Of a stretch of DNA of 55,769 bases, positions 9,512-20,036 are shown piece after piece (position 1 is the first letter of the stretch; each line of letters begins with the position of its first letter). The stretch spans positions 1 through 55,769 of the forward strand of contig NZ_JACSPV010000029.1 in assembly GCF_014836955.1 (NCBI RefSeq), given 5' to 3'. The position numbers were made by a program, and so were the translations under genes. The notes under the pieces were generated by a model. That model did no database searches. It was not told the origin of the DNA and saw only the letters and a list, made by a program, of their open reading frames with translations. The stretch is from Bacillus norwichensis (GTDB lineage: Bacteria > Bacillota > Bacilli > Bacillales > Bacillaceae_C).

Positions 9512-9753
9512 TTCTTTGCATTTTAATTCCCAATTTAATTCTATTCATTATAGCATAACAAAAGCATATAGCACGTATCTACACCGGCTATAAAATGTGC
9601 CGTTTTAAAGACATTTCATAAACTGCTCATACCTTTAGCTGCCGCTTTGAACATTATTCACAACAGCTCAACTGCCTTACAGTTTTGTTTCAGAGCTTAA
9701 AAAGACCAGTATCTAAAAAAGTCTCATTCTACTCTCTCTTCTTTTTGGACATT

Positions 9754-9987
9754 TTAATTACTTTTTTCACTATCCACTTCTCCGTAAGCAGTGAAAATTT
9801 TTGCATTTCCTCTAACCTTTATAGCAGAGGTATGGTCGGTGAATTGGGCAATGAGCACTTCTCCTTGATCAAGCTTTTCCGCATGATGAAAGCGTGTGTC
9901 TGTTCCCCTCGTCAGCCCCATCACGTTTACTCCGTTTTCAAGTGCTTTAATTACTACAAAGTCAGTTTGATTGTTTGAGCTCTTCAT
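9754..9987 (-). CDS. mtrB: Tryptophan RNA-binding attenuation protein MtrB (TRAP)
   Basis: Forms an 11-mer that binds tryptophan and then (G/U)AG repeats in trp leader RNAs, causing transcription termination or translation repression. This 77-residue copy keeps the RNA-contacting Lys in the AEKLDQGEV segment and the Lys and Arg of SAIKVRGNA. It follows folE by 18 bp, as in the B. subtilis mtrAB operon. No trp operon lies in the window although it would normally be a few kb away, so its targets must be elsewhere. Confidence 0.93.
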   Translation of the reverse strand: MKSSNNQTDFVVIKALENGVNVMGLTRGTDTRFHHAEKLDQGEVLIAQFTDHTSAIKVRGNAKIFTAYGEVDSEKSN

Positions 9988-10005
9988 TAATTTTCACCCC
10001 AAAAC

Positions 10006-10572
10006 TCATTGCTTAATCAATGTCAAAACTTCATTGCGGGATTGGCTGTCCTTCAGGAAGATTCCCCGAACAGCGGACGTAACAGTTTTGGATCCCGGCT
10101 TTTTCACACCGCGCATCGTCATGCACATATGTTCGGCCTCAATGATGACCATGACTCCATGTGGCTCCAGTTTCTTCATGACCGCATCCGCTACTGTAGA
10201 AGTAATCCGCTCCTGAAGCTGCGGACGTCGCGCCACTGCTTCTACGGCACGGGCCAGCTTGCTCAATCCGGTTACCCGACCGTTCCTTGGTATATAAGCG
10301 ACATGTGCCTTGCCGAAAAAGGGAACAAGGTGGTGTTCACATAATGAGTAGAAAGGAATATCTTTCACAAGAACTAATTCCTCGTGATCCTCTCCGAAGA
10401 TCGTTTCAAAATATTGTTCCGGATCAGTGTTGATTCCTGAAAAAATTTCCTCATACATTTTAGCGACACGCTTCGGTGTATCGAGCAAACCCTCTCTTTC
10501 TGGATTTTCTCCAATTGCATCCAAAATCATTCGAACCGCTTCTTCGATTTTCTTCCGATCAATATTACCCAT
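10006..10572 (-). CDS. folE: GTP cyclohydrolase I FolE (MtrA)
   Basis: Converts GTP to 7,8-dihydroneopterin triphosphate, entering folate synthesis. The 188-residue protein has the zinc and substrate motifs [18 protein letters not shown] and [12 protein letters not shown], the last carrying the zinc Cys of the family. The ATG at 10572 has GGGAGG 7 nt upstream; an earlier in-frame TTG would overlap that site. It is first in the folE-mtrB pair. Confidence 0.96.
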   Translation of the reverse strand: MGNIDRKKIEEAVRMILDAIGENPEREGLLDTPKRVAKMYEEIFSGINTDPEQYFETIFGEDHEELVLVKDIPFYSLCEHHLVPFFGKAHVAYIPRNGRVTGLSKLARAVEAVARRPQLQERITSTVADAVMKKLEPHGVMVIIEAEHMCMTMRGVKKPGSKTVTSAVRGIFLKDSQSRNEVLTLIKQ

Positions 10573-10636
10573 ATTAAAATCCTCCCGCAATAGTAAAACA
10601 CTAATAGAGCAATATTAACACATATGATGGATAAAT

Positions 10637-10668
10637 AAAAAGGAATCGCCACTTGGCAATTCCTTTTT
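10637..10668 (-). terminator. Terminator of hbs
   Basis: AAAAAGGAATCGCC pairs with GGCAATTCCTTTTT around ACTT with one mismatch, and T-rich sequence follows on the minus strand. It separates hbs from folE. Confidence 0.88.
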
Positions 10669-10691
10669 AAACACTCAAACAATGTATGTAA

Positions 10692-10964
10692 TTATTTCAC
10701 AGCGTCTTTAAGAGCCTTACCTGGTTTGAAAGCAGGCACTTTGCTTGCTGCGATATCAATTTCTTCACCTGTTTGAGGGTTACGGCCTTTACGGGCAGCA
10801 CGCTCACGAACTTCAAAGTTACCAAATCCGATCAAAGAAACTTTGTCGCCACTTGAAAGTGAGTCTTGAATGGATTGGAATACAGCCTCAACAGCTTTTG
10901 TAGCATCTTTTTTAGATAGCTCAGCTGCTTCCGCTACGGCATTGATCAAGTCAGTTTTGTTCAT
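10692..10964 (-). CDS. hbs: DNA-binding protein HU
   Basis: Small basic nucleoid protein that bends DNA as a dimer. The 90-residue chain begins [10 protein letters not shown] and has the conserved [12 protein letters not shown] arm with the intercalating proline, then [15 protein letters not shown]. The ATG follows GGAGGAGGTGAACATA. It is monocistronic, with its own terminator, and located between folE and spoIVA as in B. subtilis. Confidence 0.97.
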   Translation of the reverse strand: MNKTDLINAVAEAAELSKKDATKAVEAVFQSIQDSLSSGDKVSLIGFGNFEVRERAARKGRNPQTGEEIDIAASKVPAFKPGKALKDAVK

Positions 10965-11160
10965 TATGTTCACCTCCTCCAAAAGGAATAATTACCTTTA
11001 CTACTACCTCTATTACATGTGTAATCAATTTTTTAGATTTCTAAACATCTTTATGCTAGAAATCGTAAGAAATGCTTTTGAATCAACGCTCTAGGAGCAT
11101 TTCTGCTTAAAAGATTATCATAATCAAATAGTGATAGCAAGAATAAATCGCGGAATAATT

Positions 11161-11198
11161 GAAAAGACACCGAATTACTGTCATTTCGGCGTCTTTTT
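11161..11198 (-). terminator. Terminator of spoIVA
   Basis: AAAAGACACCGAA pairs with TTCGGCGTCTTTTT with one mismatch; the minus-strand tail is TTTTC. It lies about 55 bp past the spoIVA stop. Confidence 0.8.
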
Positions 11199-11251
11199 CT
11201 ATATATATATTCGTTTTTCTGAAAAAACCTGATAGTTTTCATGGACTGTCC

Positions 11252-12730
11252 TTACAAGATAATAGCGATTAGGCCTCCAGATCCTTCATTAATGATTCTT
11301 TCTAAGGTTTCTTTAAGTTTATATCGTGCATTTTCAGGCATCATAGCAAGCTTTGCCTGGATACCTTCCCTGACTAAAGAGCTTAAACTCCGGCCAAATA
11401 TATCGGAATTCCAAATGGAAAGGGGATCGTCTTCAAAGTCCTGCATCAAATACCGGACCAGTTCTTCACTTTGCTTTTCAGTTCCAATAATTGGCGCGAA
11501 TTCAGACTCAACATCAACCTTAATCATATGGATGGAAGGAGCAACAGCTTTTAACCTTACCCCGAACCGGGCCCCCTGCCTGATGATTTCCGGTTCATCC
11601 AAGCTCATATCTTCTAAGGAAGGAGCTGCAATGCCATAACCTGTCTGTTTCACCATGACTAGCGCATCGGAAATTTGATCATATTCTCTTTTAGCATCGG
11701 CAAATTCCTGCATCATTTCTAGCAAATGATCTCTACCTTTAACTTCTGTGCCTACGATTTCTGTTAAGACTTGATCGTACAGTTCATCTGGCGCAAACAA
11801 ATCTATTTCAGCAATCCCCTGCCCCATATCAACTCCGGCCAAACCAGCACTTTCAATGTATTCAAAATCATTGAAGTTTTGAACCACCAAATCAACATCT
11901 CTCAGTCTTTTTATATCTTTGACTGTTTCCTTCACAGCCTCCTGATAATCCATCCGAAGCCAGTGATTTTCTTTTAAGACCATTACCCAGCTCGGAAGGT
12001 TTACATTTACTTCAAGTACAGGGAATTCATAGAGTGCTTCCCTTAACACGTTTAGGACATCCTGTTCCCTCATATTTTCCACCGACATACTTAATACTGG
12101 AATATCATACTTCTCTGCCAATTCGACGCGTAAGCCTTCGGTTTCAGGATGATGCGGCCTAGACGAATTCAGAATCATAATATACGGCTTTCCCACTTCA
12201 TTAAGTTCAGCAACAACTCTTTCTTCTGCCTCAATATAGTCATTCCTTGGTATTTCCCCAATCGTACCATCGGTTGTGATTACAATTCCGAGCACTGAGT
12301 GCTCCTGGATTACTTTACGCGTTCCAATTTCCGCTGCCTCGTGGAAGGAGATTTCTTCTTCGTACCACGGTGTGCGGATCATTCGCGGCCCATTTTCATC
12401 CTCATATCCTTTGGCTCCGGGAACAGTATACCCTACACAGTCCACCAAACGAACATTCACTTCCAAGCCGTTATCCACTTGGACTGATACTGCTTGATTC
12501 GGAACAAATTTCGGTTCAGTTGTCATAATGGTTTTCCCGGCTGCACTTTGAGGCAATTCATCCTGCGCCCTTGCCCTGTCTGCTTCGCTTTTTATATTAG
12601 GCAAAACGGCAAGTTCCATAAATTTTTTAATGAACGTGGATTTTCCAGTCCGGACGGCCCCAACGACCCCCAGATAAATATCCCCGCCCGTTCTTTCTGC
12701 GATATCTTTAAAAATATCTACCTTTTCCAA
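11252..12730 (-). CDS. spoIVA: Stage IV sporulation protein A, spore coat ATPase
   Basis: Forms the basement layer of the spore coat by ATP-driven polymerisation around the forespore. The 492-residue length equals that of B. subtilis. A Walker A motif (GAVRTGKST, about residues 24-32) follows the N-terminal EKVDIFKDIAERTGG, and the conserved C-terminus ends GSGGLIAIIL. The start is TTG at 12730 with AGGAGGG 6 nt upstream; a longer in-frame extension has no ribosome-binding site. A sigma-E type promoter lies at 12801-12830. Confidence 0.97.
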   Translation of the reverse strand: MEKVDIFKDIAERTGGDIYLGVVGAVRTGKSTFIKKFMELAVLPNIKSEADRARAQDELPQSAAGKTIMTTEPKFVPNQAVSVQVDNGLEVNVRLVDCVGYTVPGAKGYEDENGPRMIRTPWYEEEISFHEAAEIGTRKVIQEHSVLGIVITTDGTIGEIPRNDYIEAEERVVAELNEVGKPYIMILNSSRPHHPETEGLRVELAEKYDIPVLSMSVENMREQDVLNVLREALYEFPVLEVNVNLPSWVMVLKENHWLRMDYQEAVKETVKDIKRLRDVDLVVQNFNDFEYIESAGLAGVDMGQGIAEIDLFAPDELYDQVLTEIVGTEVKGRDHLLEMMQEFADAKREYDQISDALVMVKQTGYGIAAPSLEDMSLDEPEIIRQGARFGVRLKAVAPSIHMIKVDVESEFAPIIGTEKQSEELVRYLMQDFEDDPLSIWNSDIFGRSLSSLVREGIQAKLAMMPENARYKLKETLERIINEGSGGLIAIIL

Positions 12731-12800
12731 GAGATTCCCTCCTAACTTTAAGTTCAAGGGACAACATGATCCCATGCCCGTATATCATCAAGTCAATATA

Positions 12801-12830
12801 TTTGTATGATGTTGTCCTAATCAAATATAA
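12801..12830 (-). promoter_or_regulatory. Sigma-E type promoter for spoIVA
   Basis: On the minus strand TTATATT (12824-12830) and CATACAAA (12801-12808) are spaced 15 bp, resembling the sigma-E pattern (KMATATT, 13-15 bp, CATACAMT). spoIVA is known to be sigma-E dependent in B. subtilis; use here is inferred. Confidence 0.55.
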
Positions 12831-12840
12831 CTTCAATAAT

Positions 12841-12882
12841 AAAAATCCTTCTTCCACAGTATATTTTGCAGAAGAAGGATTA
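12841..12882 (-). terminator. Terminator of yphF
   Basis: AATCCTTCTTC pairs with GAAGAAGGATT around a loop of about 17 nt, and the minus strand continues TTTTTATTATTG. It lies just past the yphF stop. Confidence 0.75.
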
Positions 12883-12885
12883 TGA

Positions 12886-13605
12886 CTATTTCCCCATATA
12901 AACAGGTTCATTGTTTTCATCGACTGTATAAGGCATTGAAAAAGCAGGTACAATCGGAGAATCCTTATATAGTATCTTTCTAATATCTTCACCAGGTGAA
13001 AAATCTTTCTTTTCATCTTTCAAAACCTGATAGAGATCAGAAATATAATCAACATAAATTTCGCCTTTTCCGTTAATCACAAACGGCAAATTATTATTTG
13101 TATAAGGTGACGTGTAATATTGCTCCTCTTTATATCCCAATTTTTTCTGATCAAGAGAATATACATTATCGGCAACCTCTTCTTTAAAAGGCGGATAGCC
13201 CTGCGACCGGATTCGCATGTAAAACTCATTTACTTTTTCAGCCAGTCTTACATCAAAAACTTTCACTGTTGGATTGGTTTCCACATCTATTAAGACATAT
13301 TGAAAAACCCCGCCGCTCTCATAGGCATTTCCGGGATGTGTCTCCAAATATTGAGGGATCAGCTTTTTAAATTCTATGGGATATTTTTGATAAATAGGCG
13401 TGTCCGCCTCTTTTGTTTTTATCGGAAGCAATCCACCCGTGTCTTCTTGAAACTTTTCAACAGATCGTTGAACAGTGTCGATTTGTTCTTCGTATGGTAT
13501 GTTATTCTCCGCTTTACGATCCTGAGGGTAAAAGCACCCACTTAAAAGCATTGCAATCAATAGTAAACAAAATCCTGCCATCCATTTTTTCAATGATTGG
13601 CTCAC
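12886..13605 (-). CDS. yphF: YphF-like lipoprotein
   Basis: A 239-residue predicted lipoprotein: the N-terminus has basic residues, a hydrophobic stretch and the lipobox LLSGC near residue 24. The mature part has no enzyme motif I recognise; FYMRIRSQGYPPFKE and GKGEIYVDYISDLY look conserved. Position between spoIVA and yphE matches YphF of B. subtilis, whose function is not established. It is the last gene before a terminator. Confidence 0.78.
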   Translation of the reverse strand: MSQSLKKWMAGFCLLLIAMLLSGCFYPQDRKAENNIPYEEQIDTVQRSVEKFQEDTGGLLPIKTKEADTPIYQKYPIEFKKLIPQYLETHPGNAYESGGVFQYVLIDVETNPTVKVFDVRLAEKVNEFYMRIRSQGYPPFKEEVADNVYSLDQKKLGYKEEQYYTSPYTNNNLPFVINGKGEIYVDYISDLYQVLKDEKKDFSPGEDIRKILYKDSPIVPAFSMPYTVDENNEPVYMGK

Positions 13606-13637
13606 TCCTTATCCATCTAATATGCGACAGCTGTTTC

Positions 13638-13838
13638 TCAGCCTGTCGGCCCTGTCAAAACAACAAAAAGCATGAGGAGCCCGCCTACGATCATAAATGC
13701 CCAAGCAACAAAAGCTGTAATAACTTTAAAAAAACCATTGTTCAATTTGAATCGGCTTATGTAAATAATCAGCATCGCAAGAGCCAACAACCCCATTGCC
13801 ACTATGGAAATCCACATTTTTTGCATTGATAAAGACAT
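13638..13838 (-). CDS. yphE: Small two-span membrane protein YphE (DUF2768)
   Basis: A 66-residue protein made of two hydrophobic helices with a short KLNNGF loop between them. The ATG at 13838 has GGAGGGG upstream; the open frame continues further upstream but without a ribosome-binding site. Its place between yphF and gpsA and its size match YphE. Function unknown. Confidence 0.75.
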   Translation of the reverse strand: MSLSMQKMWISIVAMGLLALAMLIIYISRFKLNNGFFKVITAFVAWAFMIVGGLLMLFVVLTGPTG

Positions 13839-13914
13839 TTTTTCCCCTCCATCACCGAGTAAACAGTCGAAATTATTATAGCATATTCCCTGCAATAACC
13901 TGCTCATAAAAAAA

Positions 13915-13936
13915 TGAAGCAATTGTTTTTGCTTCA
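13915..13936 (-). terminator. Terminator of gpsA
   Basis: TGAAGCAA pairs perfectly with TTGCTTCA around a 6-nt loop, with A/T tracts on both sides. It lies about 105 bp past gpsA. Confidence 0.75.
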
Positions 13937-14042
13937 AAAAAATAAAATAAAGACATTGAAACCCTGTCCCCCGGTTATGCGAATGTTCTCTCTAATAGCA
14001 TATGATTTATTATAAATAACGCATCATCGTATGCCTAGTTGA

Positions 14043-15098
14043 TCATTTTTGTTCCATTTGTTCACTTAAGATATCCACCAGTTCCTCCATCTCATTTTTC
14101 TTGATTCTCTGCATCAATTGATCAACAGCTTCCTTTGGATCCACATCTTTAAATAAAACATTGTACAACGCTTCTGTAATTGGCATATTCGTTTCATATT
14201 TTTCAGCCAACTGGTGAGCCGCTTTCGTTGTACGAACCCCTTCTACGACCATTCCCATGCTTTCTAGTACTTCATCAAGGTTCTGCCCTTTGCCAAGCAT
14301 GTTACCAGCTTTCCAGTTTCTTGAATGTACGCTTGTACACGTAACGATCAAGTCCCCAATACCGGCCAAACCAGAAAATGTCAGCGGGTTAGCCCCCATT
14401 TTCGTGCCGAGCCGTGAAATTTCAGCAAGTCCCCGTGTGATCAATGCGGCTTTGGCATTATCACCGTATCCGAGACCATCTGAAATCCCGGCCGCAAGAG
14501 CAATAATGTTTTTTAACGCTCCGCCAATTTCCACGCCAAGCAAATCAGGGTTTGTGTAAACGCGAAAATGCTGATTCATAAATAAATCTTGAATGTTTTC
14601 CGCAGCAACCATATCTTTCGAAGAAACAGCTACGGTTGTCGGATGACGCAGACTCACTTCTTCTGCATGGCTTGGACCTGATAAAGCGACCACAGCATTT
14701 AACAGGTCCTGCGGGACTTCTTCTTCAATCATTTCCGAAATTCTTTTCAGTGAGTCTGGTTCAACCCCTTTGCTTACATGAACAAACACCATCGGCGCTT
14801 TTATGATTTTGACAATACTCTCCATTGTTTCTCTAATCGCTTTGGTAGGCACTGCAATAACAGATGTCTCAACATCTTCAAGCGCCTCAGACAAGGAATG
14901 GAAACCGGTAATATTGTCCGGGAGAGAAATTCCAGGCAAATATTTTTGGTTTGTCTTGCGTTCATTTATTTCCGCCTGCTGTTCTTTGGAGCGCATCCAC
15001 AAATTCACCTGATGTCCGTTATCTGCCAGTACAAGGGCCAATGCCGTTCCCCAACTCCCCGCACCAATGACGGCAATTTTCTTTTTATCTTTTGCCAT
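14043..15098 (-). CDS. gpsA: Glycerol-3-phosphate dehydrogenase [NAD(P)+]
   Basis: Reduces dihydroxyacetone phosphate to sn-glycerol 3-phosphate for phospholipid synthesis. The 351-residue protein has the N-terminal Rossmann motif [10 protein letters not shown], the family motifs [11 protein letters not shown] and [13 protein letters not shown] with the catalytic Lys, and [14 protein letters not shown]. The ATG at 15098 has GGGTG upstream; an in-frame GTG 9 nt earlier overlaps that site. It lies 20 bp after der, likely cotranscribed. Confidence 0.96.
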   Translation of the reverse strand: MAKDKKKIAVIGAGSWGTALALVLADNGHQVNLWMRSKEQQAEINERKTNQKYLPGISLPDNITGFHSLSEALEDVETSVIAVPTKAIRETMESIVKIIKAPMVFVHVSKGVEPDSLKRISEMIEEEVPQDLLNAVVALSGPSHAEEVSLRHPTTVAVSSKDMVAAENIQDLFMNQHFRVYTNPDLLGVEIGGALKNIIALAAGISDGLGYGDNAKAALITRGLAEISRLGTKMGANPLTFSGLAGIGDLIVTCTSVHSRNWKAGNMLGKGQNLDEVLESMGMVVEGVRTTKAAHQLAEKYETNMPITEALYNVLFKDVDPKEAVDQLMQRIKKNEMEELVDILSEQMEQK

Positions 15099-15118
15099 AA
15101 ATTTCACCCGTTTCTTGA

Positions 15119-16429
15119 TTATTTTCTCTTTCGCGCAATGATTTTTAATGGCGTTCCTTCAAAAGGGAAAGCTTGCCTAATCGTATTTTGAAGAAATCTC
15201 TCATATGAAAAATGCATGAGTTCTGGATCATTTACAAACACAACAAAGGCAGGTGGTTTTACCGCAACCTGAGTAGCATAATAGACTTTGAGCTTCCGCC
15301 CTTTATCCGACGGAGCAGGATTCATTGATACGGCGTCCAAAATCACTTCGTTCAATATACTGGACTGCATCCTCATCGAATGGTTTTCGCTTACCGTTTG
15401 AATGACTGGAAGCAATGTACCGAGACGCTGGCGTGTTTTTGCTGATAAAAAGACGATTGGTGCATAATCAAGGAATTGAAACTGGTCCCTGATATCCTGC
15501 TCAAATTTCCGCATCGTTTTATCATCTTTTTCCACTGCGTCCCATTTATTGACGACAATAATAATAGCTCTTCCAGCATCATGAGCATAACCCGCAATTC
15601 TCTTGTCCTGTTCACGTATCCCTTCTTCTCCATCCAGAACAACCAGGACTACATCGGAACGCTCGATCGCCTTCAAAGCTCTTAACACACTGTATTTTTC
15701 AGTTTTTTCGTAGACCTTCCCTTTTTTTCTCATTCCAGCCGTATCAATAATAACGTAATCTTGGCCATCATATCGATATGAGGAATCAATCGCATCTCTG
15801 GTTGTCCCTGCAATCGAGCTGACAATCACCCTTTCCTCTCCAAGTAGAGCATTCACCAATGAAGATTTCCCAACATTCGGCCTGCCAATCAGGCAAAACT
15901 TCACAACCTCGTCTTCATACGGTTCACCCTTATTTTCAGGAAATTTGTTCACTACTTCATCTAGCATGTCACCAAGGCCCAGACCGTGGGAACCTGAAAT
16001 CGGAAATGGTTCTCCAAAACCCAATGAGTAAAATTCATAAATATCTGCTCTCATTTCTGGATTGTCCACCTTGTTTACAGCTAATACAACCGGCTTCTTT
16101 GACCGGAATAAAATCTTACCGACTTCTTCGTCGGCGGTCGTTACACCTTCGCGTCCATTAACAATAAAAATAATAACATCTGCTTCCTCAATCGCAATTT
16201 CAGCCTGCTGACGAATCTCTTCTAAAAAAGGAGCGTCACCAATATCAATTCCACCAGTATCAATGAGATGGAACTGATTGGTCAGCCATTCTCCCGTTCC
16301 GTATATTCTGTCTCTTGTCACACCAGGTTCATCTTCCACAATTGAGACTCTTTCGCCGACAATCCTGTTGAAAATTGTTGATTTTCCAACGTTTGGTCTG
16401 CCGACAATAGCCACTGTCGGTAAAGCCAT
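15119..16429 (-). CDS. der: Ribosome biogenesis GTPase Der (EngA)
   Basis: Essential double-GTPase acting in 50S subunit maturation. Two G domains are visible: GRPNVGKST near residue 9 with DTGG and NKVD, and a second GRPNVGKSS near 183 with DTAG and NKWD, followed by the KH-like C-terminal domain ending KIIARKRK. At 436 residues the length is standard when the third in-frame Met ([10 protein letters not shown]) is used as start. Confidence 0.97.
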   Translation of the reverse strand: MALPTVAIVGRPNVGKSTIFNRIVGERVSIVEDEPGVTRDRIYGTGEWLTNQFHLIDTGGIDIGDAPFLEEIRQQAEIAIEEADVIIFIVNGREGVTTADEEVGKILFRSKKPVVLAVNKVDNPEMRADIYEFYSLGFGEPFPISGSHGLGLGDMLDEVVNKFPENKGEPYEDEVVKFCLIGRPNVGKSSLVNALLGEERVIVSSIAGTTRDAIDSSYRYDGQDYVIIDTAGMRKKGKVYEKTEKYSVLRALKAIERSDVVLVVLDGEEGIREQDKRIAGYAHDAGRAIIIVVNKWDAVEKDDKTMRKFEQDIRDQFQFLDYAPIVFLSAKTRQRLGTLLPVIQTVSENHSMRMQSSILNEVILDAVSMNPAPSDKGRKLKVYYATQVAVKPPAFVVFVNDPELMHFSYERFLQNTIRQAFPFEGTPLKIIARKRK

Positions 16430-16603
16430 TCTCATCACTCACTTCAAACAAATTATTTATCATTTCATGCCGGTATAAACCAAGCATACCATTCCACAAT
16501 AGTCCTTTTTCATCGTATCACAGTGTTTTATCATGCGCCATCTCAAAAATGAAAATGTCGAAACACCGACAATAAATGATCATTCTAACTAAATAATGCG
16601 CAA

Positions 16604-17218
16604 TTAATGAACCATTTGCTTTTTCTCTTTAAAACCATCTTTAACAGCTTTTTTGAATCCTAACAGAAGTCTTCTCGCCGCATGTACTGTCAAAAGCGTC
16701 GAAACAGTTAGAGCAATGATATCTAAATAATCATTTGAGCCGATTAGATAAGGCATCCGCCATTTTAAAAAAAATACCGATAAAAACACTTCTGCCTGCA
16801 AAGACCCAATCACAATGGCAGCACATCGATAAATAAAGGAAGTGGGATATAACATCCATCCAAACACTAGCAAGCCGACGGTAAGTAAAATTTTTCGGTC
16901 AACCAGCACCCACACTGGATCGTAAAGTTCAAGGAGATAAAAACCTACATATCCAAGCATGATGATCATAACAGAAAAAAATAAATAAATCTTTTTTAAC
17001 CATGTTCCTTGGCACACAAGCAAATAAGCTGAAAAAATAAGAGGAAAAGAAGCTGCTCCTATCTGAATAGAATAAATTGTAATTGATTTAGAATGCAATA
17101 TGATCAACATTAATGCCACCATTGCAATAGGGAAACGGAAAGTCTTTTTTTTATCCAAAATAAACGTCGCAGTGATCCAAGCACCCCATGCTAAAAATAA
17201 AAATATGATTCCAGGCAT
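16604..17218 (-). CDS. yphA: YphA-like integral membrane protein
   Basis: A 204-residue protein with about six hydrophobic segments and short loops, ending in a basic tail (KKAVKDGFKEKKQ). No catalytic motif is visible and the function is unknown. The ATG at 17218 has GGAGGTGA upstream. The position between der and ypfD matches YphA in B. subtilis. The spans (near 4-22, 30-45, 50-68, 75-95, 105-140, 155-190) fit a small channel- or sensor-like topology, but that is speculation. Confidence 0.7.
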   Translation of the reverse strand: MPGIIFLFLAWGAWITATFILDKKKTFRFPIAMVALMLIILHSKSITIYSIQIGAASFPLIFSAYLLVCQGTWLKKIYLFFSVMIIMLGYVGFYLLELYDPVWVLVDRKILLTVGLLVFGWMLYPTSFIYRCAAIVIGSLQAEVFLSVFFLKWRMPYLIGSNDYLDIIALTVSTLLTVHAARRLLLGFKKAVKDGFKEKKQMVH

Positions 17219-17369
17219 AAAAATCACCTCCATTTCTTCCATTATGGGAAAGAATATGGAGGTTTAATCATACAAAACGCCATACTTAAACCAAAGGTAA
17301 ACTAACTTTTTCAGACTGGAAGCCAGCAGAAGAACAGATATGGGGTCCATAACACTGACAAGAAAATAA

Positions 17370-17392
17370 CCTTCCGCTAAAAAAACGGAAGG
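17370..17392 (-). terminator. Terminator of ypfD
   Basis: CCTTCCG pairs with CGGAAGG around a 9-nt loop, with TTATTTTC on the minus-strand side. It lies 10 bp past the ypfD stop. Confidence 0.85.
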
Positions 17393-17401
17393 TCTGCATT
17401 T

Positions 17402-18538
17402 TTATTCTTTATTAAAGTCTTTCAATTTGTCACCAATCATATCGCTGAGCTGGAACCCTTTTGTTTCTTCTGGAGCTTCATATTCTTGCTGTGTATTATC
17501 CTCTTCAAGCTCTTTCATACTAAGGGACATGCGCTGCTCTTGCTCGTTCGTATCAAGTACTTTAACCTTTACAGTCTGGCCCTCCTGCAGAACTTCATGC
17601 GGAGTTCCGATATGTCTATGAGAGATTTGAGAGATATGGACAAGTCCTTCTACTCCAGAGAAGACCTCCACGAATGCACCAAAAGATACAAGTCTCTTTA
17701 CAGTTCCTTCCAGAACCGCACCCCTGGGAGCTTTGTCGGCAATATCCGCCCATGGTCCAGGAAGCGTTTCTTTGATGGAGAGAGAAATTCTTTCGTTGTC
17801 TCTATCCACAGAAAGAACTTTGACTTCCACTTCGTCACCTTCACTTACTACGTCCGAAGGCTTCTCTACATGATGATGCGCCAACTGAGAAATATGAACC
17901 AACCCATCGACTCCACCGATATCAACAAATGCACCGAAATCAGTAATTCTTTGAACGGTTCCTTTCATCGTTTGACCGACTTCCAATTTCTCAAGCAGAC
18001 CTTGTTTTTCCTTTTCTTTTTCTTCTTCAACAACCGCACGGTGTGAAAGGATTAGGCGGTTCTTTTCTTTATCAAGCTCAACAATTTTAAAAGCGAGCGT
18101 TTTTCCTTGGTAGCCGCTGAAATCCTCGACATAATAGTCTTCCACTAAAGAAGCAGGTACAAATCCACGTACACCTAAGTCTACAACAAGGCCGCCTTTA
18201 ACTACCTCATTTACTTCTGCTTCGAATACTTCATTATTTTCGAAACGCTTTTCCAAAGTTTCCCATGCATTTTCAGCATCTACTTTTCTTTTGGAAAGAA
18301 CAAGGAGATCTTCCTCCACTTTAGTCACGATTAAATCAAGTTGGTCTCCTTCAGAAACTACATCTGATGCTTTTTCCACATGGAGACTGGAAAGTTCGCT
18401 TATTGGAATAATTCCATTCAACTTACTGTTTTCAATGTCTACAAGTACTTGCTTTTCTTCGATTTTTGTAACGGTTCCTGTTACTTTGTCACCTTCAGTA
18501 AATGTTTCCACTTCAATATTATTCATATCCTCTGACAC
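17402..18538 (-). CDS. ypfD: S1 RNA-binding domain protein YpfD (RpsA-like)
   Basis: A 378-residue protein with four tandem S1 domains, beginning near residues 15, 101, 186 and 272; the last two carry the classic GAFVDIGGVDGLVHIS and GAFVEVFSGVEGLVHIS stretches. Related to ribosomal protein S1 but shorter than the six-domain enterobacterial form, as usual in Bacillota, where it is not essential. The start is GTG with AGGAGGAG upstream. A hairpin-forming leader lies at 18581-18613. Confidence 0.92.
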   Translation of the reverse strand: MSEDMNNIEVETFTEGDKVTGTVTKIEEKQVLVDIENSKLNGIIPISELSSLHVEKASDVVSEGDQLDLIVTKVEEDLLVLSKRKVDAENAWETLEKRFENNEVFEAEVNEVVKGGLVVDLGVRGFVPASLVEDYYVEDFSGYQGKTLAFKIVELDKEKNRLILSHRAVVEEEKEKEKQGLLEKLEVGQTMKGTVQRITDFGAFVDIGGVDGLVHISQLAHHHVEKPSDVVSEGDEVEVKVLSVDRDNERISLSIKETLPGPWADIADKAPRGAVLEGTVKRLVSFGAFVEVFSGVEGLVHISQISHRHIGTPHEVLQEGQTVKVKVLDTNEQEQRMSLSMKELEEDNTQQEYEAPEETKGFQLSDMIGDKLKDFNKE

Positions 18539-18580
18539 TGTTTACTCCTCCTATCCAGCTAATGAAATCGTGCAAGAATT

Positions 18581-18613
18581 CATTTCTCTCCGATTCATAA
18601 AGAAAGAAATGAA
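18581..18613 (-). other. Inverted repeat in the ypfD leader
   Basis: TTCATTTCTCT and AGAAAGAAATGAA face each other with an 11-nt middle, about 45 bp upstream of the ypfD start. No T-run follows, so it is not a classic terminator; it may stabilise or regulate the ypfD leader RNA. Confidence 0.35.
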
Positions 18614-18693
18614 AAAACCCTCACATTTTATAAAATCATCTTCTTATTAACTTCTTATAAATAAAGTGCTTTGTCAAGCAATACACGTTAACT

Positions 18694-19272
18694 CTAATGC
18701 GTCTCGGTTAATTTTTTTATTTCATTCATTATAATTTCAGTTGCAGCCTCGACCGAAACCTTTTCCTTCTTTAATTCGGAAAAATCTATCGGCTTACCAT
18801 ATACGACTCTTAATTTACCAAAAGTCTTATAGGGACCTATGATTGCGCAAGGTATAATTTTTGCATCGGATCTCAATGCGAAGAAACCTGCTCCTGCTAG
18901 TCCCTTGCCAATCTCTCCTGTCTTGCTGCGTGTCCCTTCTGGAAAAAGCCCCAAGACTTCTCCCTCTTTTAATAGAGCCAGCCCTGTCCTTAAAGCTCCT
19001 CTATCACTCATCCCTCTTTTTACGGGAAAGGCTTTAACATTTGGCAAGATAGATTTCAGAATAGGAACCCGAAACAGCTCTTCTTTAGCCATAAAAGAAA
19101 CAGGACGGGGGCACGTAATACCTACAACGGGCGGATCAAGATTGGATATATGGTTCGTACATAAAAGGACCCCGTCTGATTCCGGAAAATTTTCCAGCCC
19201 TTTCACTTCAATTCTGTAAAAGGGGCTCAATAAACCCTTAACCACTGCTCTCGCAAAATGATAAAATGTCAC
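18694..19272 (-). CDS. plsC: 1-acyl-sn-glycerol-3-phosphate acyltransferase PlsC-type
   Basis: Makes phosphatidic acid by acylating lysophosphatidic acid. The 192-residue protein has the acyltransferase block NHISNLDPP (H-x4-D type) near residue 40 and [10 protein letters not shown] near residue 113. The start is GTG and overlaps the cmk stop by 4 nt (GTGA), so translation is probably coupled. The cmk-plsC-ypfD order is common in Bacillaceae, though B. subtilis keeps its plsC elsewhere. Confidence 0.93.
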   Translation of the reverse strand: MTFYHFARAVVKGLLSPFYRIEVKGLENFPESDGVLLCTNHISNLDPPVVGITCPRPVSFMAKEELFRVPILKSILPNVKAFPVKRGMSDRGALRTGLALLKEGEVLGLFPEGTRSKTGEIGKGLAGAGFFALRSDAKIIPCAIIGPYKTFGKLRVVYGKPIDFSELKKEKVSVEAATEIIMNEIKKLTETH

Positions 19273-19949
19273 GACCGTTCGATCCTTTCTTTTGCCAAAG
19301 CAATGATACGTGCGACCACTTCTTCGATAGATAGCGTTGATGTATCAATCTCAACAGCATCTTCCGCTTTTACCAGCGGGGATACCTCCCGTTCAGTATC
19401 AATTTTATCACGAAGCATGATTTCTTCTTTTAATTGCGCTAAATCTGATGGATAGCCTTTTTCTATATTCTCTTTGTGGCGACGCTCCGCACGTATATCA
19501 ACACTTGCCAGCAGAAAAACTTTCAGCTCGGAATCCGGCAATACTTTTGTCCCGATATCTCTTCCATCCATTACCACTCCGCCTCTTTTTCCCAGCTCCC
19601 GCTGCCGGTAAACCATCTCTTCACGTATTGCCCCATGTGCAGCGACAGTAGAAACATTGTTGGTCACATTTGAATTACGAATCTCTTTGGTGACATCCTC
19701 CCCATCCAGAAAAACTGTCTGGAGGCCGCTTTCTTGGACAAGCTCTATCGTAGTTCCTTTAAGTAGATGAGAAAGAGACTCTGAATCATGGAGATCCGTC
19801 CCTTCCACCAAAGCCTTATAGGTAACTGCCCTATACATGGCACCTGTGTCAATGTATATGTATGAGAGTTTTTCTGCGACTATTTTCGCCACAGTACTTT
19901 TGCCGGCTGCTGCCGGACCGTCAATGGCAATACTAATTTTCTTTGTCAA
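19269..19949 (-). CDS. cmk: Cytidylate kinase
   Basis: Phosphorylates CMP and dCMP to the diphosphates. The 226-residue protein has the P-loop GPAAAGKST, followed by [16 protein letters not shown] and the [12 protein letters not shown] motif. The start is taken as TTG at 19949 with AGGTG 6 nt upstream; the GTG three codons earlier lies inside that site. First gene of a cmk-plsC unit. Confidence 0.95.
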   Translation of the reverse strand: MTKKISIAIDGPAAAGKSTVAKIVAEKLSYIYIDTGAMYRAVTYKALVEGTDLHDSESLSHLLKGTTIELVQESGLQTVFLDGEDVTKEIRNSNVTNNVSTVAAHGAIREEMVYRQRELGKRGGVVMDGRDIGTKVLPDSELKVFLLASVDIRAERRHKENIEKGYPSDLAQLKEEIMLRDKIDTEREVSPLVKAEDAVEIDTSTLSIEEVVARIIALAKERIERS

Positions 19950-20036
19950 ACTTTTCACCTGCTTGTCTGTTTATATACCAACACTTATTTTACCATAATT
20001 AGCAACAGACTATAGCACTTATTTAACAATTAAACA

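Noticed and set aside
17288-17374. 28-codon minus-strand ORF (starts MDPISVLLLAS) between yphA and ypfD
   Set aside because: No ribosome-binding site, runs into the ypfD terminator, and too short to support.
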